The notes: generated by a model from the letters alone, not told the origin. A DNA stretch of 64,000 nt from Lepisosteus oculatus (GCF_040954835.1 NC_090718.1:14151532-14215531), one strand, 5' to 3'. Counted from the stretch's first letter, positions 36,090 to 50,500 are shown. Numbers and translations are program-made.

Positions 36090-38099
36090 AGCATAAACAG
36101 CAGTAGAAAATGAAACCCATCGGTAAATGCATACATGTGGATGTATATGTTTAGTACGCACATACTGTTATTGCATACATCTGTATGATTCTGTTTATGC
36201 TGCCTTATCTAAATATTAATGAATAACCCTTTTAGCAGGAGGACGGGAACTGCTTCTGCTGGTACAGCCTTCAGGCTGTCCGACTTGGTGTGCTTGTGCA
36301 CTTGGCTTCCCTGGTGCACCAGGGAACATGTGCCAAGGATCATGCCTCCTGCAAGGTCACTTGGCATCAGTCTTTCCTGTAGCGCGGCAGGAATCATGGG
36401 ATATACCCCATAGTGGATTAGACAGAACGGCTCAGACCCCCAGAAGGTACATTTCTGCATTGATTCTGGTAGGGCAAGGTTTGTGTGCATTATGAGGATT
36501 GTCTTGTAGATGACTATGTTCATAACATTTTGTAGTCTTGTAATTATGCCCTAGGGAGTATAACAACTGTTCTATTTATGTCCTAGGCTTTGTTTTCAAT
36601 TACATGGTGCTGCTTCTGAATAAGGATGAAGGAAGTTTTTGCTGTTGTTCTCCTCTGCACTTAATTAAAGAGGCTTGTATTAAGCGCGAAGGTTTTCAAT
36701 TAAACTCTCAGGACAAGCTTTCTCTTGCCCCTGCATGCTTACAGGTGCAGAGGGCTTCTGCTACATTGCCTCAGACGGTCTTGGGGGAATTTCTTTGCAT
36801 AGCTGTTTTTTTTTCAGTCCCGGTCTGTAAACCACTGTCATATTATCATGGGAGTAATGTTGCAGTTGGGCAAGTACTCGGTTTGCATTCTGTGCCAATT
36901 TGCTATCTGGGTTAATGGTACATAGCAGTGTGAACTGACGAAAGTCACAGCACAATCTAAAATAATATCGGAAGTGGCAAAACTGGAAATTGGTATCAAT
37001 GAGTCCTTGAAGAACTCTTGCTTACAGACAAACGTTCTTAAGCTCATCTTCCTTACAGTCTTCATCAATCATTATCGGCGAATCTCATTTTTTTTGGCGT
37101 TGTCATTGTTTTCAGATAGTTCATGGAACTACACAAAGCGTGCGAGAGCTGCACAGGTGGTCAGCTCAATGATGATCTCAACGCAGGGCCGAGGGGAAAC
37201 GGAATCCAGCTCTCTCTGGTCTCCCGGTCTCAGGGATTCTCCTAACGTGTTGCTGGCGCACGTGTGTCAGAGCCAGACTGTGCGCTGCTCCCTGCATGCG
37301 TGCGGCACTTTTGTTAAAAAAATGTTTTCAAGATATCTCTGTTCCAATACAAGCCTGGAGTGGCGTCTCCAGTTACCCCAGTGAGGCTGGCTGGCTGGCT
37401 GGGGGCGGCGCGTTCTTTCAAGAGCCCCGCTGACGGCCTCTCTCTGACTGAACCATCTGTGGCCCCGAGCTCTCCGCGGGCTCTTGTCCTTCGTCGGGAG
37501 GTGACAGTAATCGGCCTGACCCGATTATCACCCATCCAGTGTCGTGTGCAGGTACCATTCTTTCAGGCCCTGCAGAAGAGCGCTTGAGAGAGGCTTCTGC
37601 GGGCGCGGAACTGTGCTTTCATGCAGCCCCCGGCACACAAAGAAAAACACAGGCGCAAATGAATTTGGTATCGATGAAAGGCCGTTATACGGTTTTATTC
37701 AACCTTTAATTGCAAATCACAGCATGCCAGAGCCCAGCGGCGTGTTGCTCGTCTGTGGGCACGTTGATATTTTTGATTTTCACTTAAAAAAAAGCGTTAC
37801 TTCAGAGAACCCCTGAACTTAGAAAATGTAGCGCGGTCAGCAAATGTCAACTCCATTCCAGCAGCAGAACTGTGGGAGTTTTATTTTTTATTTGTTTCCA
37901 AGTTTAGAATACTCTTATCCTCACATGCAGTGCGAATTTGCTTATTTTTACAAAATGATTACTGTAACAAGTGTCAGAACGGTTACAAATGAGAGGTCAT
38001 TTGGCCGATCTAGCGAGTTTCATCGTTAGTTGCTTTGACAACACTGTAATTTACTGGTCATGCCAATAAAGTGGTTTGAGTTTGAATTTGGTAACTAAC

Positions 38100-38460
38100 T
38101 GTTCCATGAATTTCATGCAGCCGTTGCTTTTTCAGGTATCGGCTTTAGCGAGGTAGCTCGTTCCATACCCCCACAACCCTTTGTGTAAAGAAGTGCCTCC
38201 TGATCTTGGTTTTCAATACAGTTCCATATGGTCCACTTTGGCCATCTGTTTCATGTTTCACTGTTAATTCTGAAGAAGTCTGCTAGGTTGACTGCATCTG
38301 TGTTTTGAGTGCATGAAACAGGTCCCCTCACAAAGTTCTATATAGTCTAAAAAGGTTCAATTTTTTAGCCTGTCAAAGAAGGACATTCCTTTAAGTTCTA
38401 GAATGCATCTGGTTGGTCTTCCATGGATTAATTCTAGAGGAGCAACACATTCTGGAGAAC
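38100..38460 (+). repeat. Unclassified dispersed repeat, copy 1
   Basis: The block around 38181-38200 (TTGTGTAAAG followed by AAGTGCCTCC) and its flanks recur in the same orientation near 54171-54190, where they read TTGTGTAAAA then TGGTGCCTCT. Neither copy has coding potential or clear termini. Confidence 0.45.
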
Positions 38461-39249
38461 ACCTCTTTCTTCCCAAATGCTGAAATGCCATTGGCATAAA
38501 TACATCAATAAGAACACCTCTGTTTACCTGATCCAAACCAGTCTCTTCACATTTTCCAAGTTGGTCTTCATTGTCAGATAGTCCCCAATTCCGTGTTCCT
38601 CGGTCGGTCCTGCTCCTGCACTGCATGGCTGGTACAAGACTTGCTTGTGGCTTCAAGACTGTTGGTCACTGTAAGAAAAGGGCAGGGATGTGTCAAAAAG
38701 AACAGAGGAGCTATGGTAGGAGCCCTTCAAAGCAGAGAAAGGCACAGCAGTCGAGCGATTCCTTTGATAAACCGATACACAGCACAGTTACGGTACTGGA
38801 CTTTCATCAGGGAGCCCTTGTATAATAAAGACCCAGAAGGAGTCTCTTTCAACTCGACACATATTAGATATCCAGAGCTTCAGTGTGCCGCTGTAGTGTG
38901 CTGGGGTCCAGGATTATAACTCATTATAATGGTATTTCAGGCCAACAGTTTGTTAAGAGGATTATAGCTGTGTTGTTTTGTTGTGTCATACACAGCTGGA
39001 TGAATGACTTATTAATAATAATCCTTAATTTGACGAGATCAAATATAAAGCAGCAGAGAAATCAGGGGACCACAAATTCTCATTTTCAGCAACAACCTGG
39101 CCTGCCAGCTTGCGAACAAGAAAGTCTCCAGTGCCCGTATTTTGAAGCGGTTTAATGATTTAAAATCAAATGTCATACGCATGCAGACACCTGGAACTGT
39201 TTGCGAGGTATTTCTGTAGGTGCATATTCAACCACGCTGTGCTTGGCTC

Positions 39250-39449
39250 ACAGTAATCCAAGGATAATGAGCGAGAGGCAGGTCTCTTCCTTCACCGTGG
39301 CAACCGTGCCTTGGCAACGTCCCAACATGGCCATCACATTCAAATTCTGCCAGGCTCTCCCTTCACTCCCTCTCGCATGTGTCGCCGGGCATCAGCTGCA
39401 CCTGGTGAGCCGCAGGACAAAGCCGGACAAAGACAGCAGCACAGACGCA
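39250..39449 (+). other. Possible non-coding exon with splice donor
   Basis: A GC-richer stretch inside AT-rich intergenic DNA contains two RFX-like half sites (GTGGCAAC at 39297-39304 and TTGGCAAC at 39311-39318) and ends at a consensus donor, GCA|GTAAGTAA at 39449/39450. It could be an upstream untranslated exon of the PDE9 gene 2 kb downstream. There is no homology support. Confidence 0.25.
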
Positions 39450-41514
39450 GTAAGTAATGAAGGACAAAGTTTTTTTTTTAGGTAAAGCTACAAAAAGGCA
39501 GATCGTGTCATTTCACAATGGGCTTGTTAAGTTAATTACCCAGCAGTATCAAAAAGCAGACTCCTTGTGATCAGAAATGAATGGAAAAGCTGGCTAAAAA
39601 GTTAGCTTTGCATGTCTAAGGTCAGGATGCTTTCTTTCCACCTGCTCTGCTTCACACTGAACTTTTTTTTTTTGGTCCGTCCAGCTTTTGTATTCAGTTA
39701 ATGCATTCTAAGATTTAAAACTGCTTTGTGCATGAAGCCTTCAACAGCTGGTGATCCCAGGCTCTGCCGTGCATTGTCTTTGGGAATAAGGAAGGTTTCT
39801 TAGAAAACACAGGTATGCATAACACCTCCAGTGACAGTCATTCATTGGGTTACACTAGGTTTAGGAGCAGAAACGTAGGTGAGTAATCAAATATATAAAA
39901 AATACTGTACTGAATCTACCAGGTGATAGTGTTTTAATTGTTCATTAATTGGAAAAGTTTCGTAGGTGAAATGCAACATAAATTAGGCATGCGATGCAAA
40001 TTCTATTTTTATGGTGCAGTTTTGTGTCCTTATATCCATGACGTTATAAGACATAAAAGAGCTAAACTCATTATAATTTATTCTCCAGTGCTATCTTGGA
40101 CACAAGCAGGAGCTAATATATATGCGTGTTATGAGCATCAGCAATTGACTAAAAATATCAGAAATCCCCTCCATATCTACATAAAGCTGAAAGTCTAATT
40201 CTTGAACTGTTATCTTTAAACAAAAACAATAGAAGTACCTGTAGAATATGACCTTTCTATATGAGAAAGGAAAACACTGAAAAGAGTCGAACAACTACAA
40301 AAAGATTACAACCTTTTCACACAAGAATATAAATAAAAAACACTAGTTTTTCATTCTGACAACAATGCAAAAGCAACAATGTATTGGCTGATTTATTAAA
40401 AGTAATAAACAGTTTGTTCTGATATTATTTTTTTTGTGTGTGTTTATTTAAAGTGAATTAATTTTAAACAAAGAGTGAAAGTATTTGCATCTTGAACTCT
40501 ATGGGCTGTATGATGCCATGACTTTGGGCTCACTCCATGACTTTGTTAAGAAGGTGCATCGCTCTGATTAGAGGTGAGGGATGCTGTGCTGTCAGGTGGG
40601 ACAAATCAAGTGACAAAGAATTTGCAATCTGGGCTCTCTGTTTGTTTGTCAAAGCCCATACCCTGGGTTCTTTCAGGAAACTCCCAGGGAAGGTCATCAC
40701 ATCACTCCACTTACAAGCAACAGTGATCCAGGTGAGACGATTTATCGATTTTCAACTTGGATTCTTACGGTCTCACCCCAATTACTCTTGTTTGTACTTT
40801 TCAAAAATTCGGCAAATACTGTGGGTGGGGGAGAGGCTAGACATTAGCAAACGAAAAGCTCAACAAGGATTACAAGGATTTTGTCTTGTTTCTCTTACTT
40901 TGCTGGAGATACCTCTCAATCTCTCCGCCTAGCTGGGAGATGTATTTTTGCTGTTTGTGGCACTCTGGAGAATTCAAGTGCTGGCATGGTAACCTGTGAC
41001 CCTGTTTGAAAGCAGTTTGCTAAATCACCTCTCCAAGCCAAGCACCCAATTAACCTGCTTGTCTCCCGCACAGCGAGCACGATTCCCAGACTCTTCCAGC
41101 ACTGCAGAGCTACCCAGTGTCCGCCCATCAACTGAATACATGCATATCTAGAGTTTCCTTTTCTTTATCCTCTCTCACTGCTCTTTAGAAAGACCTCCAT
41201 CTCAGTCAGACAAGGGCAAGCCCAAATTCCTGACCTTTTCTCTTAGACTTTAGCAAATTGTTTGTTTGCTCTATTTGAGAAAAACGGTTTGCATTGAATC
41301 ATGCCCTTTAAAATTTGGAGTAAAGAGCCACTTGCAGTGCTCTGACAGAGGTAGACACTGTCGTTCCTGTTCTCCGAAGCTTTTCCGAGATCTGCGGACC
41401 TGGGTCAGGCCGTGCGTCTGAGATCCTGATTCGAAAAACCTCCCCCGGTGATCGCTTCTGTGTGGGCAGAGGAGGCTCAGGACATTCCCCAGGCTGGAAC
41501 AGGAAACAGAGGAG

Positions 41515-44500
41515 ATGGGATCTGGATCTTCCTCCTACGCACCCAAAACCGTCTATCTGGATGTAGACGGTAAAATCCAGAAGGTAATGTAGTTCAAGTA
41601 GGGAGCTGCAGCAGTAAAGGGACAAGTTAAGGTTTATTCCATGCTGAAAAGAGAAGAAAAGAAACACAATGTTTCGTCTGTGGAGCCTTCTTCGGCACAT
41701 CAACCCGGAGAACTCCCTTCTTGTCCATTCCCTTCAGGAGTCACCAGAAGAAGGCTCCACAGCCGGTTTCTTTTCTTCTCTTTTTCAGCATGGAATAAAC
41801 CTTTACATGTTCCTTTCCAGAAGGTAATTGCCATTAACCAGCTCTCCTGTGGACGGTGTAAGAATTTGTTTTTCCTGTGGTTGGTGCTGCACACTTTAAA
41901 CTTATGCTGCCGCTGTCTTTGCCAAATCCACGGATACTATGCAGCCATTTTAAAAAGCGAGCGTCGTGCATGACACATGGAGCCATCAGCGTGGTGTCTA
42001 AGCAAAGCAGTGCAGATCCTTTTGAAGCCAAAAGGGAGGTATTTTTCAGAACACTTTATTTTACACTGGAGGTCCTGTGCTAAGAAGTACCGTACAGGTT
42101 ATGGCAAACTTTAAATTATGAATGCACAAAAGCTGGAACTATCAGAATAACGGACAGGGCGCAATCTCTCGAGAAATGAAGTTTGCATTGTGGCCGAGAA
42201 TCATTGTGTCCCCCGATTAGAACATAAGTGCAGGCAGCTGTGTGGAGGAACTTGACAATGGGATTAAAGATGTTCTCTGCAGGCCAGTGGAAGGAGGGTA
42301 GCAATACAGGAGAGTGCACTGCGTCTGCTCACTTTTGTGGAAGTGCCTTGTTCAATTACTGTGTCTGTGGGCACTGAGACTCCTAGCTGATGCGCAGCAG
42401 CTTCACTGAGATGCAGAACACAGAGAATCTTGCGGAAACTACAGACAGCTGGCTTCTCTTTAAAACTATTAAATATTTTGTTCATTTAACATTTCTGTTC
42501 TCCCTGGCGGTTTCTGCCCCTGAAAAGCTCAGTTATTTCCAAAATGCCCGCTGCAGTACCACAATATGAATATCTTGTTTCAAATTTTTTTGTGTGTAAA
42601 TATCATATTCCCTCATCACTCTTTTTTTTCCTGCTGCTCACATGCGACTGTTTCTTACTAAAGCATTTGCTTCAGAAGAAATGTGTCTACAAAAGGTATT
42701 CAAATACACAGCAAGTCTGTTACTGCAGGTATGTCTGTGAACTAAGAGCACAACGTTTCCTTGAAAGTTAGCAAGATCTGAGATTTTTATCATCACACTC
42801 TGCTCATAGCTGTGTAAAGACATTAGACTAAGGTATAGTGCAGTAAATGTAATGCTAATTTTAAGGAAAGCATTCTTTTAAAGACATGCTTCACTTTTTT
42901 TCGTTTTAGGTTGTTCTCCTTTCCTTTCCTCACTTTATAAGTTCTATTTCTTATTTCACCTGCTGTGGGAAACTGATGGAAGTTGCACATTGCATGACAA
43001 TTGTAGTATCAGTGCTTTAAAAATAAACCAGGGGGAGCATGAGTCACAGGTGCTGCTGACATGAGTTGGGGTCTGTGACACCTGCTGCTAGCATGTGCAT
43101 GTTTGTCTTAGCTGAGCCCATTGTTTGTCTCAAGCTTCCTTCTCCCATAGGTGTATTCAAGCATCTGTGTACTTCTTCAGACTCTGCTGTCTTTGACCAG
43201 AGAATTGAATGTTTATTTCCATGAAACAAATTGCACAAACCTGCCTTCCGTGAACGGTTACCGTTAGAAGCGTCATAGACCTAGAAAAAACAAGCTTGTT
43301 GGTTGCTAAATTAAAATGACCCGGCTTCAAAGGAACTTCTAACAGCCCGACAGTTTAATTTGGATCTGCCAGTGAATGGTTATCAAGTTCAGGACAAAAG
43401 CATCAATTTCCATGCAAGGTGCTTTTTCACACATTCGGCATTCCATCCAATGGGGAATGAATTAGAAATCAATTGGCGCTGTTTGGCAGCCAGGTGTTTC
43501 TGTTCGATTGATATGGATATGGTAGAGTTTATGACTAATTCATTTTGTCGTTCTGCGCCTACTGATGTTATTGATGTTGTTTGCTTCAGTAAAATAACAG
43601 CGCTAGACGGGACTCTATTCCTCATCTAGTGTTAGTGCTGGGATGTCCAACAGTGGTCCTGGAAAGTCTCTTGCAGGTCATCTTTTTTAAAGATTGGCAA
43701 CACTTGTGTGCAAGGTATCTGTTCAATCAAGGGAACTCTAGTCCTCGTGAACATGCTTAGATTTTGGTCCCAGATGAATTCCACATTACATAATATACCC
43801 ACTGGAGTATTCACAATGAGATCATGAGAAACCGATGATGTAGCAATTAACCTTTAACCCCTGGTGGACTAGGGCTCTCTAGGAGCAGAGCTGAGAACCC
43901 TAAAACTGGACTAGAGGTACGAGACCTTCCCTCTTATTTCTGCAGAGCTGAGCAAAGCCTTTAATCATTGGTTTGCTGGAAGTTCTACCTCTGATCACCA
44001 GCAAGGAGGAAGAATCTTGCAGCCTTGGAGAGAGTGCGGGCTTATGTGTAGTACTGTCACAGCTGTGGTTTAACCCTTCACACTCACTCCAGCTGTTAGT
44101 TCTGTCTCATGTTGTCACAGTGACTCGCTCAAGCTATGATGTTGTAAGTGTGTGGTGCACCTCTGTAGATCACATTGTGGTGTGGTGTGCTGTGCCTTTT
44201 CAGCTATGGACTTTTTTCAGTGGTGTATTGCTGTTTTAGTGCAGGTTTGAGATCAACCCTACCACACTATCTAATATCCTTTCAGCCACTTCAATATCAA
44301 GGGCACGAGGGTCTTGGGCATGTCTCAGCAGCAGGCAGATTAATGCTTCTCTGTTCTGTCTGTTCAGGTTGTTTTCAGTCGGCACTGCAGCCCCTGTGAC
44401 ATCAAGGAGCTGCTCTGTTCCTCTTCCAATATCCCCAGGTCAGTGTCATTTCTCTGACCGAGCGCAGGTATGGACTTGTGAGGCAAAAAAGTAGACTGCT

Positions 44501-47500
44501 GAGTGCTTTAGCACTAGTCTTCACGGAAAATTTGTGGAACTTTTAAAAAATCTCCACATGAGGGAGTCTACATCCTTCATGGAAGGCTCAAATATGGTGT
44601 CTCTGGAAGACAACCATAGAGGCAACATTGTGCATGTACAGATAATAATGACACTTACTTTGGAATAGAATCTAGCTGATAGATGGGTGAAAGGGCCCTT
44701 TTATAACATTCCTCCATGAACATTTGTCACATTATTCATTTAGTGTCTCAGTAGCAACTATGGTTTTGAAGTCTGTATGATCTGAGCCTGACCTCACAGG
44801 TACTGTAGGTTCAAAGTTGTGAGTATGGAGTAAACACAAGGACTGTGCAGCAATTGTGAAAGATCACAGATCGATTTTGATCTGGCTCATGGAAAATGGC
44901 CTCTTGGTTCAGCAGACTGGCAATTGGATGGATACCTGCACTGAACTGGGCTGTTTCTCTTCACAGGAACACAGCGATCATGCTGGTGGACCAGGAAGGA
45001 GCCATTGTCTCCATCGACCCCACGATGCCCACTAACTCTCAGAGGTATGGGGTCGCTAGTTTGTCACGAAACACGGTTCTCAGATTTTTCTAAAAATGAG
45101 CTGGTAACAGCCGTTTTTCTTTGTGCAGCATTTTTCTTCTGTAAAATTTAATAGAAATAAACAGTACAGGAACCTCTGCAGCAAACAGCTGTGAATACAT
45201 CTGACCAACTGCATGCATCAGATTTATATCAAAGTGGATGTGGCACTGACTGTTTTACATTTTAACACATTTGCTCAAGAGAAAAGTGTAATTTCATTTA
45301 CTTACATTTACAAGAAGTTACAAGCATTTTTGAACGTGTCACTCTTCAGAATTAAAATTGTACTGATTCTGGGATTTCATTTGTCTTTTTCCAGCTCTCT
45401 GTACAAAGTTGTTCCTTTATCTGGTGGTCAGCTGGGAGGTAATTCTTTACCAATGCTTGTTCTCCTCAGGTACACGTGTAGGAAGAATCTCACACATGCT
45501 CTTTAAAATTTAAAATGAGTCCCGTGAAGAGTTTTTAACAAAATAAAGTTTTGATTAAAAAAATAAACACTACATATGCATGTTTACAATGAATTCACAG
45601 AACTTTCTGTTGGAACTTTTTTGGAATGTAATTCTGGGTTCTTACCATTGGTTTCGCAGAGAAGGAGGACATGTTTCAGAACGTACTGTCTCAGGTGGCC
45701 GAGCAGTTCAGCAGGTAATTCGTTCTTCTGTTGGGAGCTTCAAGGCAGAAATCGGCAACGTATGAGGGGATAAAATCTTACCCTTCTCATCCCCTGCTAC
45801 CCTCTCCTGCAAAATGCCGATGGCCTCAGTGCAGTTTCCTGCTTAATTAAAGGCTAAATCCTTGTCAGTCAAACACTGGAACTTACAACCTACTACACTG
45901 CAAGGTATTATCACCACCAATCCCAGTCGTGTGATTCATTGTTAATTGCCTCAGTTACTGTAGGTAAAGCAGGGTCTGGTTTTACTGAAGAGCTGGGGTG
46001 GACGTGCTGACTGGAGTGGAGCAATCTTGGGCTCTGTAAATCTGAGGCTTCTGTGATCTGTGTCACTGAGTGTAGTCCACTTGAGTTACTTAATTGGCCC
46101 AAAGTGGTGAAGGCTAATTTCAAAGTATCAGCTAAAGCCTTGACTTGGAGATAAATGTGAGATGTAGAAGCATGTAACCAGTGAATAAGGTATTTATCCT
46201 GATGACTCTGAAATCCCCTCATACACATCAGTCAATCAATCAATCAAAGTTTATTTAGCAAATGCACAACAATACAGCGTGCAGCAGTAATTGCTGGCAA
46301 TGAAATGTCTTTTCTGCGAGCTCACCAGGGGGAAATAAAAATAAAAGCCACAAAATTAAAAGTTACAGAGTAAGGTTACGTAATAATAGTGCAATAAAAA
46401 TTGAATTTAAAAAAACTCAATATAAATAGAATTGCTGCATATTCAGGGTGTATGGAATACATTATGTCCAAACAGTGCAATATGCAGTGTGCCAAATACA
46501 ATGGAAAACTGTATGTCCATATAACCTGCCCATTTAACAAAGATCATTAGGGTGGTTGCTGAATGTGACTGCAGCTTGGCTGTTTAGCAGTCTTATTGCC
46601 TGGAGGTAGAAGCTGTTCAGTAATCTGTTGATCTTTGACTGAATGCTTTGATACCGTTTACCGGATGGTAGGAGAGAAAACAATTTATGACTGGGATGAC
46701 TGGGGTCCTTGCTGAGTAGATATCTTGGATGTTTGGTAGCTCACAGCCTTATTGAGCTGTCCTGACTTCACCACTCTCTGCAGTACTTTGGGATCCAGGG
46801 CGGAGCAGCTCCCATACCAGACAGAGATGCAGCCAGTCAGGATACCTTCAATAGCGCACCTGTAGAAGTTGGTTTGGATATGTGACAGCATGACAAACTT
46901 CTTTAGCCTGCGGAGATAGAATAGACACTGCCGTGCTGTTTTGACCACAATGTTGACGTGGTGAGACCAGGTTAAGTCCTCTGTGCTAACTCCAGGGAAC
47001 TTAAAACTGCTGACCCTCTCCACTGCAGTCCTGTTGATGCAGAAAGGTGTGTGACCTCCTTCCTGATGTTTCCTATAATCCACAATCATCTCCTTAGTCT
47101 TACTGATGCTCAGAGAGAGGTTGTTCTCCTGGCACCATGCTGCCAGGGTTTCAACCTTCTCCCTGTACGCAGACTCCTCACCATCTGTGATCAGGCCTGT
47201 TATATCGTCCGCAGACTTAAGATAGAGTTTGAGTTATGTCTGGCAACACATGAGTAAATAAGGAGTAGAGGAGAGGGCTAACTACACAGCCTCGGGGGGG
47301 CTCCAGTGTTTGGAGTCAGCATAGAGGATATGTTGGTGCCCAGCCTCACCACTTGTGGACTACACATTCCCTGTGTCATAGTTCATATTGGTACTTTTCA
47401 GGCACAGGGCTGCTTTTCCTCTCTTTCTGTTTCAGAATCTGCACCCAACTCCTTTTTGAACCCAATTCCAGCACAATTAAAGCGTTTCTCATTTCTCTGG

Positions 47501-50500
47501 TTAATCTAAATCCAGCCTTACAAGTAAAACAAAACAGAATTGAAATTAAGACTAACACAGGGGCTGCTGGCATTGTGGATGCTTCCTAGATAAGGCTGGG
47601 TCTGTCTTGCAGGGCTTTTCGGATCAACGAGCTGAAGACAGAGGTGACTAACAGGTTGGCGATGCTGGAGAAGAGAGTGGAGTGTGAGTTTTTCTTCATT
47701 GCATAGCAGCAAAAGATTCAGCGCCGTCGGTGTACGACTGAATTGTTAACGTGTGATGTTAAGATTTCCAGCTGCAGTTAAATCCTCAGTGCATTATACT
47801 GCAAATTATCTTTGCCACAGATTCTTGTGTACTGTATTGTATTACGGATTTCCCACACTGTCTGTGTTTTTCCCCAGTTTCTGAGTGATTTACTAGACTT
47901 ACTCTAATTTTGCTGTGGCGACATCAGTGAGTGTGCTTGGCAATTAACGCACAGTAAGACTCGGGTGGACGTGGGGCAGTGAGACCAAGTGGTCAAGGCG
48001 GCGGACTCAGCATCGTGCGCCAATGCTTGTGTTTCAGTGGAGGGGCTGAAGGTGGTGGAGATCGAGAAGTGTAAGAACGACCTGAAGAAGCTGCGGGACG
48101 AGATGACGTCCAGGGGCGGGGGCAGGTGAGACCGCAGTAACCCTGGGATAGTAAGAGTGTAAGGAAGGCCATAGGCCATTCCCCGGCCACCCAGGGACCT
48201 TCTCCAGCCACTTCCTGAAAGAAAGCTGATCCAACCAGACATGCATCTATGGACTCTTGTTTGAACTCTGTCCACTGCAGTGATTTTCTTCTTGTAGCAC
48301 AGGGATCACACCTGTTTGCGATATCCTTCTTGAAGCCTGACAGGCAGGTAGTCTGCAGTAGGGACTCGACATCCGCAAATTTGCTTACTGATGAACGGGT
48401 CTGAGATGAAAGAAGAGCAGTGTGGGTTGAAACCTAGCCGGAGGTGGGCCACCCCAGATTTCCCTTTAGCTGCACAGCAGATTAGGATCCTGAGACAAAC
48501 CTGGCTAGAAAATGAGCATCTGCCCGCCATCGGCCCAAGTTCAGCTGGTCAAGCTGGTCTTGTTTTTATATTATAATGAACACTCCAGGTTCTGTGTTGG
48601 CAGAATGACAGGCTGGAGACACCTTTACAGGCTCCCTGTCAGTATTTTTGCTCTTTTAAATACAGTGGGACGTGTTAATAATAGAGGCAGAGTGAAAGTG
48701 CAAGCTGGATGCAGAGGAAAAATTTGTGTTGTTTTTATTAACTGATTGCTATACGTCTGTGATTATTGCTATTTCTTTTGGTTGATCAATGTTATTGTAA
48801 TTAACATAAAGCCAATTAAGCATTAGTACTTAAATATTCACATAAGGGAGGGTAACTCATGTTTTTTAGCCATACGTACTATATACTGTAGTACATTGAG
48901 ATGATATAGAGATGGATTGGACATATAAGAATTTGGCTATTCGCAACAGATCTCTGCAGCAAGCCCTTCCGAATGTTGAGACCCTGTTGGATTTTTAGAG
49001 TAGCTTCCATTGATTTTACTTCCATGCTTTTTGGAAAAAGCTTTCTGTTGGCTTTTTCCAACACTTTGTTACATTTGCCTGGGGAGGGGGAGGGGCTGCC
49101 AGGGTTCAAATATGACAAGGATCTCCTTGAACAGACGGGTCCCTCTCAGCAAAACCACTCACCTGGGATTCCTGCTGTTACCCCAGGACTTCCTTCTTCT
49201 GCAGGGAGCCTACAGCTGCCGTGAAGGTTGCCAAAGTTGTTAGGCACATTAGCAAATACTATAACCTATAGAGAGAAGCACATTTTCTACAACTGATTAG
49301 AAGAAACACTTCTTAAAACAAAGCGTGGTGGGAGTATGGACCAAACTGTCCATCCCTGTCGTTAAAAGCTGATACCTTCTCTTCTTTTAACAAGTGAATG
49401 AGATCCTTAGCTCACTGACTGTAGCTACTCAGACTAAACGAGGCATTAATGGACTCCTCACTCATGTAAAGATCATGGTCCATGTCGCAGGCATTTCTCA
49501 AATCTCTCAGGATCTCAGGATCATAGTGTGCTTATTCCAAAAGGACATGATTGACAACATGGATAGTTACTGCAGGAAGCAGGTGCTGTGCTTGGAGTCT
49601 TAGCACGGTCACACGCCGTTTAACTCATCGATCCCACAACTTCTCCAAGATGCTCCTAAAGGATTCCAATGAATCAGGTTTCAGAACATCGACAGAGCAT
49701 TTCTGACACATATCTTTCGCTGTATGGCCGACAGAATGCCCCCTCCCCTCTCCCCATTTCCTATGCTAATATACCTTTCATCTGGTTGTACTTATTGTAG
49801 AAAAAAAAGCTTGAGATGAAATTTTGTTGCATCATCCAAACAATTGCATGTACTGTAACTATGGTTTCCTTTGCTTCAGAGTAAACTGCCCTTGCAAATA
49901 CAACTTTTCCGACGATGGCAAGAAAATGACCCCCAGAAGAGATGTCCCCAGTTACCCCAAGGTAACATGAACTTGGGGTGTTTCTTGTGTGCCTGCTTTG
50001 TCTTGTACATAGAAAAATATAATGTATATAATGTGTGTGACTAACTGTGAATCACTGATCTGTGAGGGAAATGTTTGTGACATTCGTTTTCTTTTGGAAT
50101 TGGGCAGAAATAAATCAATACTTTGGCTCACCCTGTCCAACATGGTATTTGATTAGACTGCGGGGGTTAAGTGGCCACTGACAAGAAAAATTGTTGCAGG
50201 GGTTCGGATGTCTTGTAGACTCCTGGTCTACAAGGGCATTTCAAAGTTTGAAACAGTTACTGTCGTGAGAAGTTTAGACTCCTTCTCTAAACCAAAGGAA
50301 TGATCCACTACAGCCAGTGCTGAGCGTGCAGGAGCTCAGCTCCAGTAGCTCTCCGTATGACACTATCCATTACCTCTGACCACGGTGCCTGCACCTAATA
50401 GTGACCTGAAGAACTCAACAGGCGCGTTTACAATTTCAAAACACGGCCCCCTGTTTCCTCTCCTTGACTCCAAGGTTACATTTCCACACAAAAAAAAGAT

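Larger units (their letters stand above)
35450..41514. other. Intergenic region between slc37a2 and the PDE9 gene (includes UTRs)
   Basis: The first several hundred bases are probably slc37a2 3' UTR. A dispersed repeat occupies about 38.1-38.46 kb. A GC-richer stretch at 39.25-39.45 kb ends in a consensus splice donor and could be a non-coding exon. The last 200 bp or so should be the 5' UTR of the phosphodiesterase gene. No other gene was recognised on either strand. Confidence 0.5.

Noticed and set aside
41589-41815. The large inverted repeat as a DNA-transposon MITE
   Set aside because: The arms do not reach the element ends, the target duplication is 13 bp, and sister copies share the 5' head but not terminal inverted repeats. 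Retroposition fits better.
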